NCBI GenBank assembly: GCA_008000375.1
Contig: SMOI01000147.1
Span: forward strand, 1 to 64,000
DNA from: Poteriospumella lacustris
Taxonomy: Eukaryota; Sar; Chrysophyceae; Chromulinales; Dinobryaceae
Length of the DNA: 64,000 nucleotides
Reading direction: 5' to 3'
The notes below the pieces were generated by a model. It saw only the letters and a program-made list of their open reading frames with translations. It was not told the DNA's origin and made no database searches. The position numbers and the translations under genes were made by a program. Shown in pieces: positions 9,525 through 19,268 of the stretch (its first letter is position 1; every line of letters begins with the position of its first letter).

Positions 9525-11231
9525 CTAACGTGACGGCGGCGGCTGTCCGTGCTGCGAGTGCTGCGAGTGCTGCGAGTGCTGCTGCGGCGGCTGTCCGTGC
9601 GGCGGGTGCTGCGAGTGCTGTGGCTGTCCATGCGGCGCGTAGGCCGCGGCGGCGTACAGCGAGTGCGACTGAGCCACCGCGTAGCCCTGCGGCGTCTGCG
9701 GCTGCGGCTGCTGCGTCATCGGCGCCTGCGACTGAAACGGCTGCGACTGCAACGGCTGCGACTGAAACGGCTGCGACTGAAACGGCGGCTGCAGCTGCCG
9801 CAGCTGGTGGAACTGCTGGTACTGCTGCATCTGCAGCTGCTGCTGATACTGCAGCTGCTGCTGCATCTGCTGCGCGTGCGGGGGCTGCAGCTGGACGGGG
9901 ACGTACAGCAGCGACGGCGACGAGGCGTACGACGGGGGCGGCGGTGGCGGTGGGGAACCGCCGCCGCTGCCGCTGCCCATCGCGGCGCTGTGCGGCGACT
10001 GCTGCCACTGCGGCGGGTAGGCGGTGGGGTACGCGAAGGCCGCCGCGTTGGGCGCGTGGAGGGCGGCCGGCGGTGGCGAGTGGGACGAGGAGCTCGACGC
10101 GGACGGCGGCGAGGACCCCGGCGCCTGCGGCCACGGCGCCTGCAGCGGCGAGCTCGACGAGGACGGCGGCCCAGACGACGCGGGGCCGCCGTACACCGCG
10201 TAGCCGTACGGCGACTGCAGCAGCTGTGGCGGCTGCGGTGCGCCGCCGAAGGACACGCCCGTGTAGCCTGCCAACTGCTGCGGCTGCGGCTGCGGCTGCA
10301 GCTGCGGCGGGTGGTGCGGCGGCTGCTGCTTCGGCGCCTTGGTCCGGTACGAGGCGTGGTCCGGGGCACCGGTGGCGGTGGCATCGTCGATGACGATGCC
10401 CTCGCGGCGCAGCTTCTGCGCGGTGAGCGTGGACAGGCGGCAGTCGAGTTTGATGCCGAGCGTCTGGTCGCCCTGCGGGTCGAGGCGCGTGGCGGCCATC
10501 GCCTGCTGCGCCGCGGCCCAGTCCTCGAAGAGCACGAAGCCGTAGCCGCACTGCTTGTGCAGCGTCGCGGGCCGCTCGTACGCGTGCGGGTAGCCCGGGG
10601 ACGGCGGCGGGCCGGCGCTGGCGGTGGAGTGGGTGTACTGCTTGACGAGGACGTCGAGCACGGCGCCGAAGCGGCTGAAGACGTGGAACAGACAGTCCTC
10701 GTTGACGTGGAAGGGCGGCGCCGAGGCCGAGCCGCCGCTGGCCGCCGACACGAAGCTGACGAGGATCTGGTAGCCCTGGTCGATGTCCTGCGAGCTGCTG
10801 CTGTGGCGCGGCGTCGCCTGCGACTCGCCCGAGCCGCGCGAGCTGCGCATGACCCTGCGACACACACGAAGCACACACAGAAGAGGGGTGAGCCACAGCG
10901 AAGGCGGGTGGAGCGATAGATCGAACACGTACTTGAGGCGGCGGCCCATGAAGAACGAGTTGTTCAGCGCGGCGATGGCGGCCTCGACGCCGGTCCCGGC
11001 GGCCACGTTGACGAAGCCGTAGTACAGCGGGTCCTTGTTCTTCGCGCGACAGACGATGGCGGACTGCACGTTGCCGTGCGGCGAGAAGAGCGTCCACAGG
11101 TGGTCGTTGGTGCAGAAGTACGAAAGGTTGCCCACGAAGAGGCTGTCGGTCCGCGCGTGGGACGACTGCGCCTGCGGCGGCTGAGGCTGAGGCTGCGGCG
11201 TGGGCGGTGGGAGGGATGTGTTGGTGGACAT
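9525..11231 (-). CDS. Two-RRM protein, paralogue 1 (Gln/Pro-rich tail)
   Basis: Two exons, 11231-10933 and 10854-9525, with a 78 nt GT-AG intron; joined length 542 codons. RRM1 spans about residues 28-100 (SLFVGNLSYFC as RNP2, PLYYGFVNV as RNP1). The intron falls right after FMGRRLK. RRM2 (about 120-225) starts ILVSFVS and contains CGYGFVLF, with a His/Ser/Pro insertion between its strands. The rest is a long low-complexity tail rich in Gln, Pro, Ser and Tyr, including a QQ-repeat block and PFQSQ repeats, so it is prion-like. It is expected to bind single-stranded RNA and to self-associate; the target is unknown. Four paralogues lie in this window. Both start ATG and splice sites are supported by alignment with them. 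Confidence 0.85.
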   Translation of the reverse strand: MSTNTSLPPPTPQPQPQPPQAQSSHARTDSLFVGNLSYFCTNDHLWTLFSPHGNVQSAIVCRAKNKDPLYYGFVNVAAGTGVEAAIAALNNSFFMGRRLKYVFDLSLHPPSLWLTPLLCVLRVCRRVMRSSRGSGESQATPRHSSSSQDIDQGYQILVSFVSAASGGSASAPPFHVNEDCLFHVFSRFGAVLDVLVKQYTHSTASAGPPPSPGYPHAYERPATLHKQCGYGFVLFEDWAAAQQAMAATRLDPQGDQTLGIKLDCRLSTLTAQKLRREGIVIDDATATGAPDHASYRTKAPKQQPPHHPPQLQPQPQPQQLAGYTGVSFGGAPQPPQLLQSPYGYAVYGGPASSGPPSSSSSPLQAPWPQAPGSSPPSASSSSSHSPPPAALHAPNAAAFAYPTAYPPQWQQSPHSAAMGSGSGGGSPPPPPPPSYASSPSLLYVPVQLQPPHAQQMQQQLQYQQQLQMQQYQQFHQLRQLQPPFQSQPFQSQPLQSQPFQSQAPMTQQPQPQTPQGYAVAQSHSLYAAAAYAPHGQPQHSQHPPHGQPPQQHSQHSQHSQHGQPPPSR

Positions 11232-11768
11232 GGGTCTAATTCTGGCCTATCTAAGGGTGGGAAGGTCCCGATGAAATAAAAGTCTAAGAGGGCGGCAGCC
11301 AAAAATCAAAGAGAAGGGCTGCTGGACGAATGGCGCACAGTCACCCGCAGCGTAAAGGGTTGCCGGGGCTTTGGATAAAAAGAGTCAGAAAAAATCAAAT
11401 ATCTTCCGACAGGGCCGACGGGGGCATTACGTTGGTAGGCGACCGAAAAAAAAGAGTGTGGCGCAAACAGCAAACAACGAACGAATCACGAGCCGCGAGA
11501 CGCATGCGTGGTGCTCGATGAAGTTATTTTGTGCCCTATGCGATGATCTTCGCCAGTTGTCTCTCCGGCAGGTCGCGCGCTATCTAGTTATCGATGGCAC
11601 AGAGAGGTGTGGCGCAAAATGGTCGCAGTGGTGCTCTCTGTTTGGCCAGGTGGCCAGGTCCGAAAACCGAAGTGCCAACGGCGCGCACCTCGGCCACCGC
11701 CGCGTCACCACCACCGCACCTCCGCGGCGGTGCCGGCACCCGGAGACACGCCATGACGACGACGACGA

Positions 11769-11893
11769 CCCGATGGCATGATGACGACGACGACGACCCG
11801 ATGGCATGACGATGACGACGACAGCCCGATGGCATGATGACGACGACGACGGCCCGATGACACGACGACGACGGCCCGGTGACATGATGACGA
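11769..11893. repeat. 28 bp minisatellite
   Basis: Units opening with CCCGATGGCATGATGACG recur at 11769, 11797, 11825 and 11853, exactly 28 bp apart. A shorter degenerate unit begins at 11875. Within units, GAC triplets vary in number. Confidence 0.85.
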
Positions 11894-12324
11894 CGTCGCT
11901 CTGCTGGAGCTGCTCAGGGCGGTCACTTCCTGTCACTTCCTGAAGTCATTATATTTCACATGTCCTTGTACTTAATGATGCAAACGTATTCCGCCTATCG
12001 CATTACTCATGCGAAGTAATGCGAATTACTTTACTTAAAAATATGTCGCGCTTACGGTATTTTGCAGCGTTTTAGCGGTTTCTCGGATATTCATAGTCCT
12101 CGCTGAACGTCGTTGGCGGTCGGAGCGAGTGCGGATACTGGTGGCCTCGATGGCGGTGACCACTCCCGGCGACAACGCTTGATTGATGGCTTCGAAGAGG
12201 AGGAGACGCCGAATACCCCCGAGATAGTAACAGTTCCGTTGGCACGCGGGTCACGGGTGCGGCGCCTGCGACGCGGAAGGCGACGGGTGGCCGGTCGACG
12301 AAGGACCTGCACACCGACCGGTCG

Positions 12325-12344
12325 GTTAGGGTTAGGGTTAGGCT
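12325..12344. repeat. Interstitial telomere-like repeat (TTAGGG)3
   Basis: The run GGTTAGGGTTAGGGTTAGG (about 12325-12343) holds three tandem TTAGGG units. It is unique in the window and lies about 175 bp from the 3' end of the armadillo gene. Confidence 0.8.
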
Positions 12345-12448
12345 CCTCTGCCTCTCTCCCCGCGCCAGACGCGCCAGACGCGCGCTGGCCCTGTCGGTGC
12401 GCCAGACACCACCGCCGCGACCGTGTCGCTGTGGCGGCGAGGTCCGCA

Positions 12449-12483
12449 GCAGCGCAGCGCAGCGCAGCGCAGCGCAGCGCAGA
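12449..12483. repeat. AGCGC pentanucleotide array
   Basis: Six to seven perfect tandem copies of GCGCA/AGCGC lie just downstream of the armadillo gene's stop codon. Confidence 0.85.
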
Positions 12484-12516
12484 CACCGCAGACCTTGCGG
12501 GAGAGGCGCGCAGACG

Positions 12517-14460
12517 CTACGGACGAGCGGCCGGTACCTGCAGCGCGACCGTCTGCAGCGCCGCCGTGGCGAAGGCCCGCACCTCCGCGTCGCCGTCGCG
12601 CAGCAGCGCCGCCAGACGCGTCGTTCCGCCCGCCCGCGCGATGAGGCCGCAGTTGGCGGGGTGCGCGGCCAGCACGGCCAGGGCGCCGATGGCGTTGCGC
12701 CGCACCTCCGCGTCGCCGTCCTGCAGCAGCGCCACCAGCGGCTGCACCGCCGCCCGCCCCGCCGCCGCCTGGTTCGGCCGGTGCAGCGCGACGTGCCACA
12801 GCGCACCCACCGCGATGCGCCGCACGGCCGCGCTGGGGTCGCACAACAGCGCCACCAGCGGCTCGACCGCGCCGGCGCTGGCGACGACCGCGGCGGCCTC
12901 CGCCGGCCGCGCGATGTTGCCCAACGCGCCGGCCGCCTTCTCGCGCACCGCTGCGTCGGCGTCGCCCAGCAGCGACACCAGCGGCGCGACGGCGCCGGCT
13001 CTGGCGAAAGCGACGGCGCTGTCCGCGTCGAGGGCGACGTACCAAAAGACGGCGGCCGCGTTCTGCCGCACCGCCGCCTCGTCGTCGTGCAGCCCGCGCA
13101 GCAGCGCGTCCATCGTCGCTGTGGAGCGAGCGATGGGCGCGCGGTTGGCGGGGTGCAGCGCCAGACACCACAGCGCGGCCGCAGCCTGCTCCCGCACGGC
13201 GGCCGCTGGATCGCCCAGCAGCACCCCCAGCGGCTCCAGCGCGCCCAGCCGCGCGATGCGCTCCTGGTGCACCGGCTGCACCGCCAGCGTCGCCAGCGCC
13301 CGCGCCGCGTTGTGGCGCACGGCGGTGTCCGCGTCGCGCAGCAGACCGACCAACGGGCCGACCGCCTCGGCGAAGGCGGCCAGGGCGCGGCCCTCGGGGT
13401 GGTGGGCGACGTTGGCGAGCGCCTCGGCGGCCCGGCGCCTCACCTGCGCGTCTCCGTCGCCCAGCAACGATGCCAACGGGCCCACGGCGCCCGCTCTGGC
13501 GATCCGCAGCTGGTTGGCGGGGTGGACGGCGATGACCGCGAGGGCCCGGGCCACGTTCTGCCGCACCGTCGCGTCCGTCTCGCGCAGCAGCGCCGCCAGG
13601 AGACCCACCGCGTCGACGACGGCCGGCAGCTGACTGTTGGCGGGGTCTGCGGCGATCACGGACAAGGCGCCCGTCGCGTGTTGGCGCACGACGAGGTCCG
13701 CATCGCCCAGCAGCGACACCAGCGGCTCGACGGCCCCCGCCGCCGCCACCGTCGCTTTGAACGCGCGGTGCACCGCGATGTTCCACAGGGCCCCCGCGGC
13801 CATGTGCCTCACCGCCGCGTCCGCGTCTCGCAGCAGAGACACCAGCGGATCCACCGCGCCCGCACCCACCACCATCGCCGCGTTGTCCGGCGCAATGGCG
13901 ACGTAGACGAGCGCCGCGGCCGCGTTGCGTCTCGCCGACGGGTCCGCGTCGCGCAGCAGCGATACCAGCCGGTCCGCCGCCCCCGCGCTGGCCACAGCGG
14001 TCTGGTTCGCTGGGTCCGCTGCGATATGGACCAAAGCCTTCGCCGCCCCCGTTCGGACGAGGGCGTCGTCGTCGCGCAGCAGTCGCACCAGCGGCGCAAT
14101 TGCGCCGGCCCTCGCCACCGCCGCTGTGTTCTCTGGGGCCGCAGCGATGCCGGACAGCGCCTCCGTGGCCTGCTGCCTCGCAACAGTGCTGGGGTCGGCC
14201 AGCATCAGCACTAACGAATCGATCACACCGACTCGGGCGGCCACCGACTCGTCGAGGATCTCCCGCACCGCAGCGGGGAGCCCCGCGGACGACTCCTCGT
14301 TGGCGTCGCCATTTCCTCCTCCGCCGCCATCGTCATCGTCGTCCGAGTATTCATTGATTTCACCGCTAATTTCGTTCAGAATGGTCCGCCCCGAGGTGTC
14401 CACCAACGGCGCCGCGTCGCTGAACACCAACGAGTTGAAGTCGTCGCTGGCGTCGCTCAT
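12517..14460 (-). CDS. Armadillo-repeat protein
   Basis: Single exon of 647 codons from ATG 14460 (MSDASDDFN). The first ~75 residues are acidic and Gly/Asp-rich (a DDDDDGGGGG run). From about residue 80 to 640 the protein is a regular array of about 13-14 armadillo-type helical repeats of ~41 residues, each with a core like AGAVxPLVxLLxDxDAxVRxxAAxAL. The array is remarkably homogeneous, which suggests recent internal duplication or gene conversion. Such solenoids act as protein-binding scaffolds. The organisation resembles vacuolar/importin-type ARM proteins, but I see no feature that fixes a specific role. A GTGAGT lies immediately 5' of the ATG, so an upstream non-coding exon with an alternative start cannot be excluded. 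Divergent with RRM paralogue 2. Confidence 0.85.
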   Translation of the reverse strand: MSDASDDFNSLVFSDAAPLVDTSGRTILNEISGEINEYSDDDDDGGGGGNGDANEESSAGLPAAVREILDESVAARVGVIDSLVLMLADPSTVARQQATEALSGIAAAPENTAAVARAGAIAPLVRLLRDDDALVRTGAAKALVHIAADPANQTAVASAGAADRLVSLLRDADPSARRNAAAALVYVAIAPDNAAMVVGAGAVDPLVSLLRDADAAVRHMAAGALWNIAVHRAFKATVAAAGAVEPLVSLLGDADLVVRQHATGALSVIAADPANSQLPAVVDAVGLLAALLRETDATVRQNVARALAVIAVHPANQLRIARAGAVGPLASLLGDGDAQVRRRAAEALANVAHHPEGRALAAFAEAVGPLVGLLRDADTAVRHNAARALATLAVQPVHQERIARLGALEPLGVLLGDPAAAVREQAAAALWCLALHPANRAPIARSTATMDALLRGLHDDEAAVRQNAAAVFWYVALDADSAVAFARAGAVAPLVSLLGDADAAVREKAAGALGNIARPAEAAAVVASAGAVEPLVALLCDPSAAVRRIAVGALWHVALHRPNQAAAGRAAVQPLVALLQDGDAEVRRNAIGALAVLAAHPANCGLIARAGGTTRLAALLRDGDAEVRAFATAALQTVALQVPAARP

Positions 14461-15051
14461 GGTGCGAGACTCACCACTTCGAATCAATGACACACGCTAT
14501 GTACTAGATACGACAAAAACTGTGGACTTGTGTGTCTCTTGAGGACAGCGATGGCAGATTCCTCACGAGATATCCTTTCGCATCTGACGGCTACTTCTCC
14601 AGTTGGGATTTATTTGTATCCCATATCCCCACATCACAGACCAACACAGACCAACACAGACCAACACAGGACTATCCCAGAGTCTCCCAGAGTCTCCCAG
14701 AGTCTCCCAGAGACTGTCGCAGACGTGGCGGGGCGCGGCCACCTCTGCGCTACGCAGTTTGGCCGGGGGTTTCTCCTCTCCGCAGCGGCCGGTCCTCTGA
14801 TGGCGGCCGCGAGTGCGTGTCAGGCCGCTGCAGTTGAGTGGAGCGTTTCGAGAAGCGATGTGTGTAGGAGCGAAAGGTCCGGTTGAATCTGTCGAAATTT
14901 GGCCGCATTTCAACGACTTGATCCAACGCATATCCTCGCCTACTTGCCTCTATCTACGCGAACAAGATACCGCGAATCATTTTCTTTACCCTACGATAAG
15001 AGTTCTATTCCACCGTATTTTTTGTTTGTTTCGTGTGTGACGTCAGTGACC
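14461..15051. promoter_or_regulatory. Divergent promoter region, ARM / RRM paralogue 2, with two 10 bp tandem repeats
   Basis: 591 bp between two divergent start codons. It carries three copies of ACAGACCAAC (14635-14669) followed at once by four copies of AGAGTCTCCC (about 14675-14712). Both arrays have a 10 bp period. The RRM-proximal half is AT-richer. Confidence 0.45.
14635..14712. repeat. Two adjacent 10 bp-period tandem repeats
   Basis: CACAGACCAA occurs three times and is followed within 10 bp by AGTCTCCCAG repeated four times. The unit sequences are unrelated, but the period is the same. Confidence 0.85.
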
Positions 15052-16732
15052 ATGCACAATCGATTCAACTCACACGCTCGGGAGGTCGAGCGGACCCCTG
15101 ACAGCGTCTTTTTGGGAAATCTGTCTTTCTTCTGCACACATAACCAGCTTCGCGATTTGCTTTCGCCTTTTGGAACCGTCAAAACCATTAAAATTTGCAA
15201 AACGAAGCAGAAGGAGCCCCTGCACTACGGCTTCGGTCGCTTCTTGACCGTTGAATCTGCGCAAGCCGCCATTAACGCTTTGAACGGGAAGCTCTTCATG
15301 GGCCGCAAACTAAGGTATCCTTCCCGCCTCTCGCTCGGTGGTCGTTGTGGCCTCTCTCTCACCGTTGTGGCATCGCAGACTCTGCAGCGGCGAGGCGCCC
15401 ACGTCGTCGTCTCCGTCGGCGCTGGACGAGGGCGTCCAGGTGCTGGTCAGCTTCGTGTCGTACCAGATCCACACCAACGTGACGGAGGAGATGCTGTCGC
15501 AGCTGTTCGCGCCGTACGGCCAGGTGCTCGACAGCGTCGTCAAGTCGCACGTGTCGCACTTCCTCGGCGCCAACCAGAAACAGGGCGGCTACGGCTTCGT
15601 GGCCTTCGCGACGAAGGAGGCGGCGCAGTCCGTCGTGGACCAGGGCACCATCAACTTCACCTTCGGCGAGGTGCAGATCCACTGCGACTGCAAGCTGTCG
15701 AAGGCCACGGCGACGCGCCTGGGCATGTCGATGCCGTCGCCGCGGGTCGCCGCGCCGGACGCCGACGCGACGAAGACGTCGCCGCGCGACGCCGACGACT
15801 CGGATGACCACGTGTCGGTGCTGACGATGAGCACGGTCGCCGAGGAGGGCGAGGCCAGCACGTCGCCGTCGGCGGCCACGTGGAACCACTCGGCGACCAA
15901 GAGCCCCCCGCTGCCGGCGAAGGCGACGCTGAGCGACACGCGGCCCGTGTCCTTCTCGTCGGGCTACTCGAACGAGTCCGCGGCCACCTTCGGCGCGTCG
16001 CCCTCGATGCAGTCGCCGCTGTACTCGCGCGCGTCCACCTCGCCGATGGCGCAGTACCCGCCGCAGGGGCCGCAGGGGCAGTACCTCCCCGCCCACCTCC
16101 TCCACGGCCACCCCCACGCCGCCCACGGCCACCCCCACGGCCTCGGCCACCCCCACGGCCACGGCCACGCGCAGAGCCAGTCACCCCCGATGTACGTGCG
16201 CGTCGAGTACCCGCCCGCCCAGTCCGCTGGCCCGCCGCCCTCGACGGCGTCCTACGCGCCGCCGTCCTACGCGCAGCCGTCCCACCCGCAGCCGTCCTAC
16301 CCGCAGCCATCGCTGCCGTACGCGTCGCCGTCCTACGCGCAGGCGTCGTACGCGCCGCCCGCCCCGTTCGCCGTGTCGATGGCGCAGCACCAGTCGCCGC
16401 CGCCGCCGCCGCCCTTCGCGTACCACCAGCCACCGATGCCGATGCAGATGCCGATGCAGATGGCGTCGCCAGGCTACGGCCCGGGGCCCGTGCCGATGCG
16501 CGCGCCCGTCGCGCCGATGGGCTACGCGCCGCAGAGCCAGTCGCCGCCGTCGTATCTGTCGCCGCAGCCGCAGCCGCAGTCGCAGCCGCAGCCGCAGCAG
16601 CCCTTCGCCCTGCACCTGCTGCCGCACGGCTACGTGCCGCAGCTGCAGCAGGGACCGCTGGACTCGCCCCGCGGCCCGTTCGTGCACGTGCTCTCCGCCG
16701 CGCCGCCGCTGCCCTTCGCGTTCCACCGCTGA
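15052..16732 (+). CDS. Two-RRM protein, paralogue 2 (Pro/Tyr/Gln-rich tail)
   Basis: Exons 15052-15314 and 15379-16732 with a 64 nt intron give 538 codons. A second in-frame acceptor 9 nt downstream (exon from 15388) is possible. RRM1 (about residues 18-90) has SVFLGNLSFFC and PLHYGFGRF; the intron follows GKLFMGRKLR as in the paralogues. RRM2 (about 105-190) begins VLVSFVSYQ and contains GGYGFVAF. The tail holds Ser/Asp-rich and then Pro-rich repeats: HPHGxGHPHGHGHA, (PSYAQ)n-like units and MPMQ repeats. A possible RNA-binding, condensate-forming protein; the target is unknown. The start ATG lies in context GACCATGC. Confidence 0.85.
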
Positions 16733-18838
16733 GGCCGCCGCCGCCCCTCCGCCTCCTCTGCCCCCTCTCCGCCTCTCTCCCTCTGGCTCTCCCTCTGGCT
16801 CTCTCGTCCGTTGTGCCCCGCCTCCCCATGCGTCCGTCCCCTGTGTCCCCCTATGTGTCCCTGTGTCTCTGTGTGTGTCGCTCTGTGTCTCGTCGATTTC
16901 TTTCGCGCGGGTCGCCCCGCACCGCCCGCGCGGCATCACTTCGCCCCCCACCCCCCGCCCATCTGCGTCTTGGTCTGTTTGTGTTGCTGCTCCGCTTGAT
17001 CGCTGCCGTTGTCGTTGGCCGTTTGTTTCGTCGCTGCCGTTGGCCGCGCGGCTCTGTTCGCCGCTGTGTCGCGGCTGTGTCGCCGTCTGCGTTTGTTGCC
17101 CCCACCGCACCGCCCCGGCGGTGTGCATTGATTTCTCGACTGTTTCTTGTGCCCTGTGTGTCCCTCTGTGTCGTGTCGTGCCGTGCAGTGCTGTGCTCCT
17201 CTGTGTCGTGTTGTGCTTCTCTGTGTCGTGCTGTGTCCCGCTTTGCTTTGCTCGTTGCTTTGGCCCCATTCGTCTGCCCCGTACGTACGTCTTAGACCGG
17301 ACCGCCCGCCTCAAATCTATCTGGTATTGCCCCCCCCCCTCCTCCTCTCTTTGTCCGTTCGATGTGTCTCCGTGTCTCGCCGCTGTGTGTGTGTCTCCGT
17401 CCCGCCGCGCGCGGTGTCTGTCTCGCGGTGGCTGCGGCGCCACGGCCTCCCGCGACATGTGTCGGTGACGCTGTCCTTTGTCGCGTGTCCTTTGTCGCGC
17501 GTCAGTTTGTCGCGTCGCCGGCGATGCGCCTGGCCGTCGTCCCGCCGCCGCCTCCGCCGCCGCTGCGCGTCCCATCCATCCGCCCTCGATCGCAGTTCCT
17601 CCGTTACATCTCTCTCCTCTCCCCGCACCAACGAACGCCCGCCCCCCTGCGGCCGCCACTGCCGCAGTCCGTGTCGCGCGGTGTGTCCCCCCTCCCACCT
17701 CGACCCCACCTATCTCTATCGCTCTCCCTCTATATCTCCCCCTCTATATCTCTCTCCCTCTATCTCCCCCCCCCCTATATCTCTGCCTCTGTCCGCCTCT
17801 GTGGCCTTTGATTTGCTCTGTTTACTGTTCCGATCTGCCGCATCTCTCGGCTCTGCTCTGCACGCCACCCCGCGTCGTCTCCGTCGTCGTCGCCATCGTT
17901 CATCGTCTGCCATCGCTGTGCACCCCCCACCCCACCCCGCCGCTCCGCCGCCTGCTGCTGTCCTGTTGCCAGCTGCGCCGCCCTCAAAACGATTTGAAAA
18001 AGAAAAAACCCAGTTGAAATGTGTCTCGGTTGCCAGTTGCGCCTCTTGTCCCTGTGTGTCCCCGTGTGTGTCCTGTGTGTGTCGTGAGTGTGTCACCGTG
18101 TGCCGTGCAGTGTGCGTGCTGCCCCTCCCACCCTCCCCTGGCGATAGACCGTGTCCCCTGTGTCTCTCGACGTCTGTTCTCTCTCTCCGTCTCTGTTCTG
18201 TCTCTGTTCTCTCTCTTCCCCCCCCCCCTCTCTAGCGGTTCTCGCTGTGTTGCGTGTCCCCGTGTCCCTATGTGTCCCGCCAGTTGCAACGTGTCTGGTC
18301 GCTGAATGTTCGCGTCGCTGTCACTGTGTCGCTGTCGCCGTCGCTGTGTCGCGGCATCTGTTACGGTCCCTTTCTCTGCCGCCGTTCTCTTCCTGTCGCG
18401 CCGCCCGCCGCCGCGCCTCGGCCGCTTACGAGCCGCCGAATCGTTCGCCGTGCGGCGGCGGGCGTCGTTTGCGTTTCGCTTTTGTTTTGTTTTGCGGTGC
18501 TCGTCTCCGCCACCCACAGTCCCCGGCGCGGCGCCTCCCCCGCACCGTCCGCACCTCTCCCCCCTTTGGATTTGCACTCTTTCGCCCCCCGTGTCACCTG
18601 TGTCACCTGTGTGTCTCGTGCCCTCCCCCACCCACAGCTCCTCGCCCGCCACCCTTCGCGCCGCTCTGTCTCCCTCTCTCTCCAGTCTGTTCTGTCGCCT
18701 GCTGTCGTCTCTGTCTGCCTGTCTCCTGTGTGTGTCTCCTGTGTGTGTCTCCTGTGTCTCGAGTGTGGTGAGTGTGGTTCTGCGCTGTTCCTGGTCACCG
18801 TCGCCTCTAGTCTCTCCCTCTTGTTCTGCCTCGTGTAA
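16733..18838 (+). other. Long pyrimidine-rich 3' flank of RRM paralogue 2
   Basis: About 2.1 kb directly after the stop codon consists of C/T-rich low-complexity sequence (CTCTGTGTCTCTGTG, CCTCTATATCTCTCC and similar) with no recognisable gene. Apparent long ORFs on both strands are compositional. A TGTAA at 18834-18838 marks a sharp end of the pyrimidine-rich region, which I read as a 3' UTR terminus. Confidence 0.55.
18834..18838 (+). terminator. TGTAA element closing the RRM2 flank
   Basis: The first TGTAA I can find after the stop at 16732. It sits where the C/T-rich composition stops. Confidence 0.35.
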
Positions 18839-18891
18839 CGTCCGCGCCAATTGACTTCCACTGCACTCCATTGTGCTGTTCTTCTTGATAG

Positions 18892-18965
18892 ATGGCTGCC
18901 CAGGTGATCCTGCAGGCGGGAAGACGGGTAAGCGAGGCAACCGCCAACCGGTACCACTCCTCGCA

Positions 18966-18996
<31 letters not shown>

Positions 18997-19155
18997 CTCT
19001 GGGTTATCTGTGTGCACCTGGGTTTGGAAGGCGAGGAATTCCTCCGTCGCGAATCCGGACATTTGCAAATCCGGGATTTGCAAAAGAAAGTAGCAAATCC
19101 GGGATTTCTCAAGGAAATCCTTCGCGGGGGGAGCGGCGAACATCCCAAAAGTTGA
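18892..19155 (+). CDS. Small ORF with poly-Asp run, doubtful
   Basis: An 87-codon ATG ORF (MAAQVILQAGRR...). It contains a ten-residue Asp run from a GAC triplet repeat (about 18966-18995) and a tail from a 15 bp direct repeat. GTAAGC after codon 12 could be a splice donor. I recognise no domain, and it may be non-coding. Confidence 0.2.
19065..19107. repeat. 15 bp direct repeat
   Basis: GCAAATCCGGGATTT occurs at 19065-19079 and 19093-19107. The unit contains the near-palindrome AAATCCGGGATTT, and a diverged third copy precedes it near 19050. Confidence 0.8.
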
Positions 19156-19268
19156 GGCGGCGTGACTGAAGCTTCTTCAGAACTCTCGTTGATCTTCTTC
19201 GATCACAACCTATTTGTCTGAGCCATCTTCGTTCCCTCTTGTTTAAGTCAATTCAGACAACCAAACCA

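Larger units (their letters stand above)
11232..12516. other. Intergenic region with minisatellite and telomere-like tract
   Basis: About 1.3 kb between the RRM1 gene start and the 3' end of the armadillo gene. I see no gene. It contains A-rich stretches near 11300-11460, a 28 bp minisatellite (11769-11893), an AT-rich part (11940-12070), a (TTAGGG)3 tract and an AGCGC pentamer array. Confidence 0.6.

Noticed and set aside
14461-14493. N-terminal extension MSLIRSGESRT of the armadillo protein
   Set aside because: The extension starts at a GTG, not ATG, and contains a GTGAGT; ATG 14460 is the first good start.
16811-18854. Many overlapping ORFs of 60-360 codons after RRM paralogue 2
   Set aside because: They come from stop-poor C/T repeats, give Ser/Leu/Pro/Cys or Arg/Thr/Glu monotony on both strands, and have no domain-like sequence.
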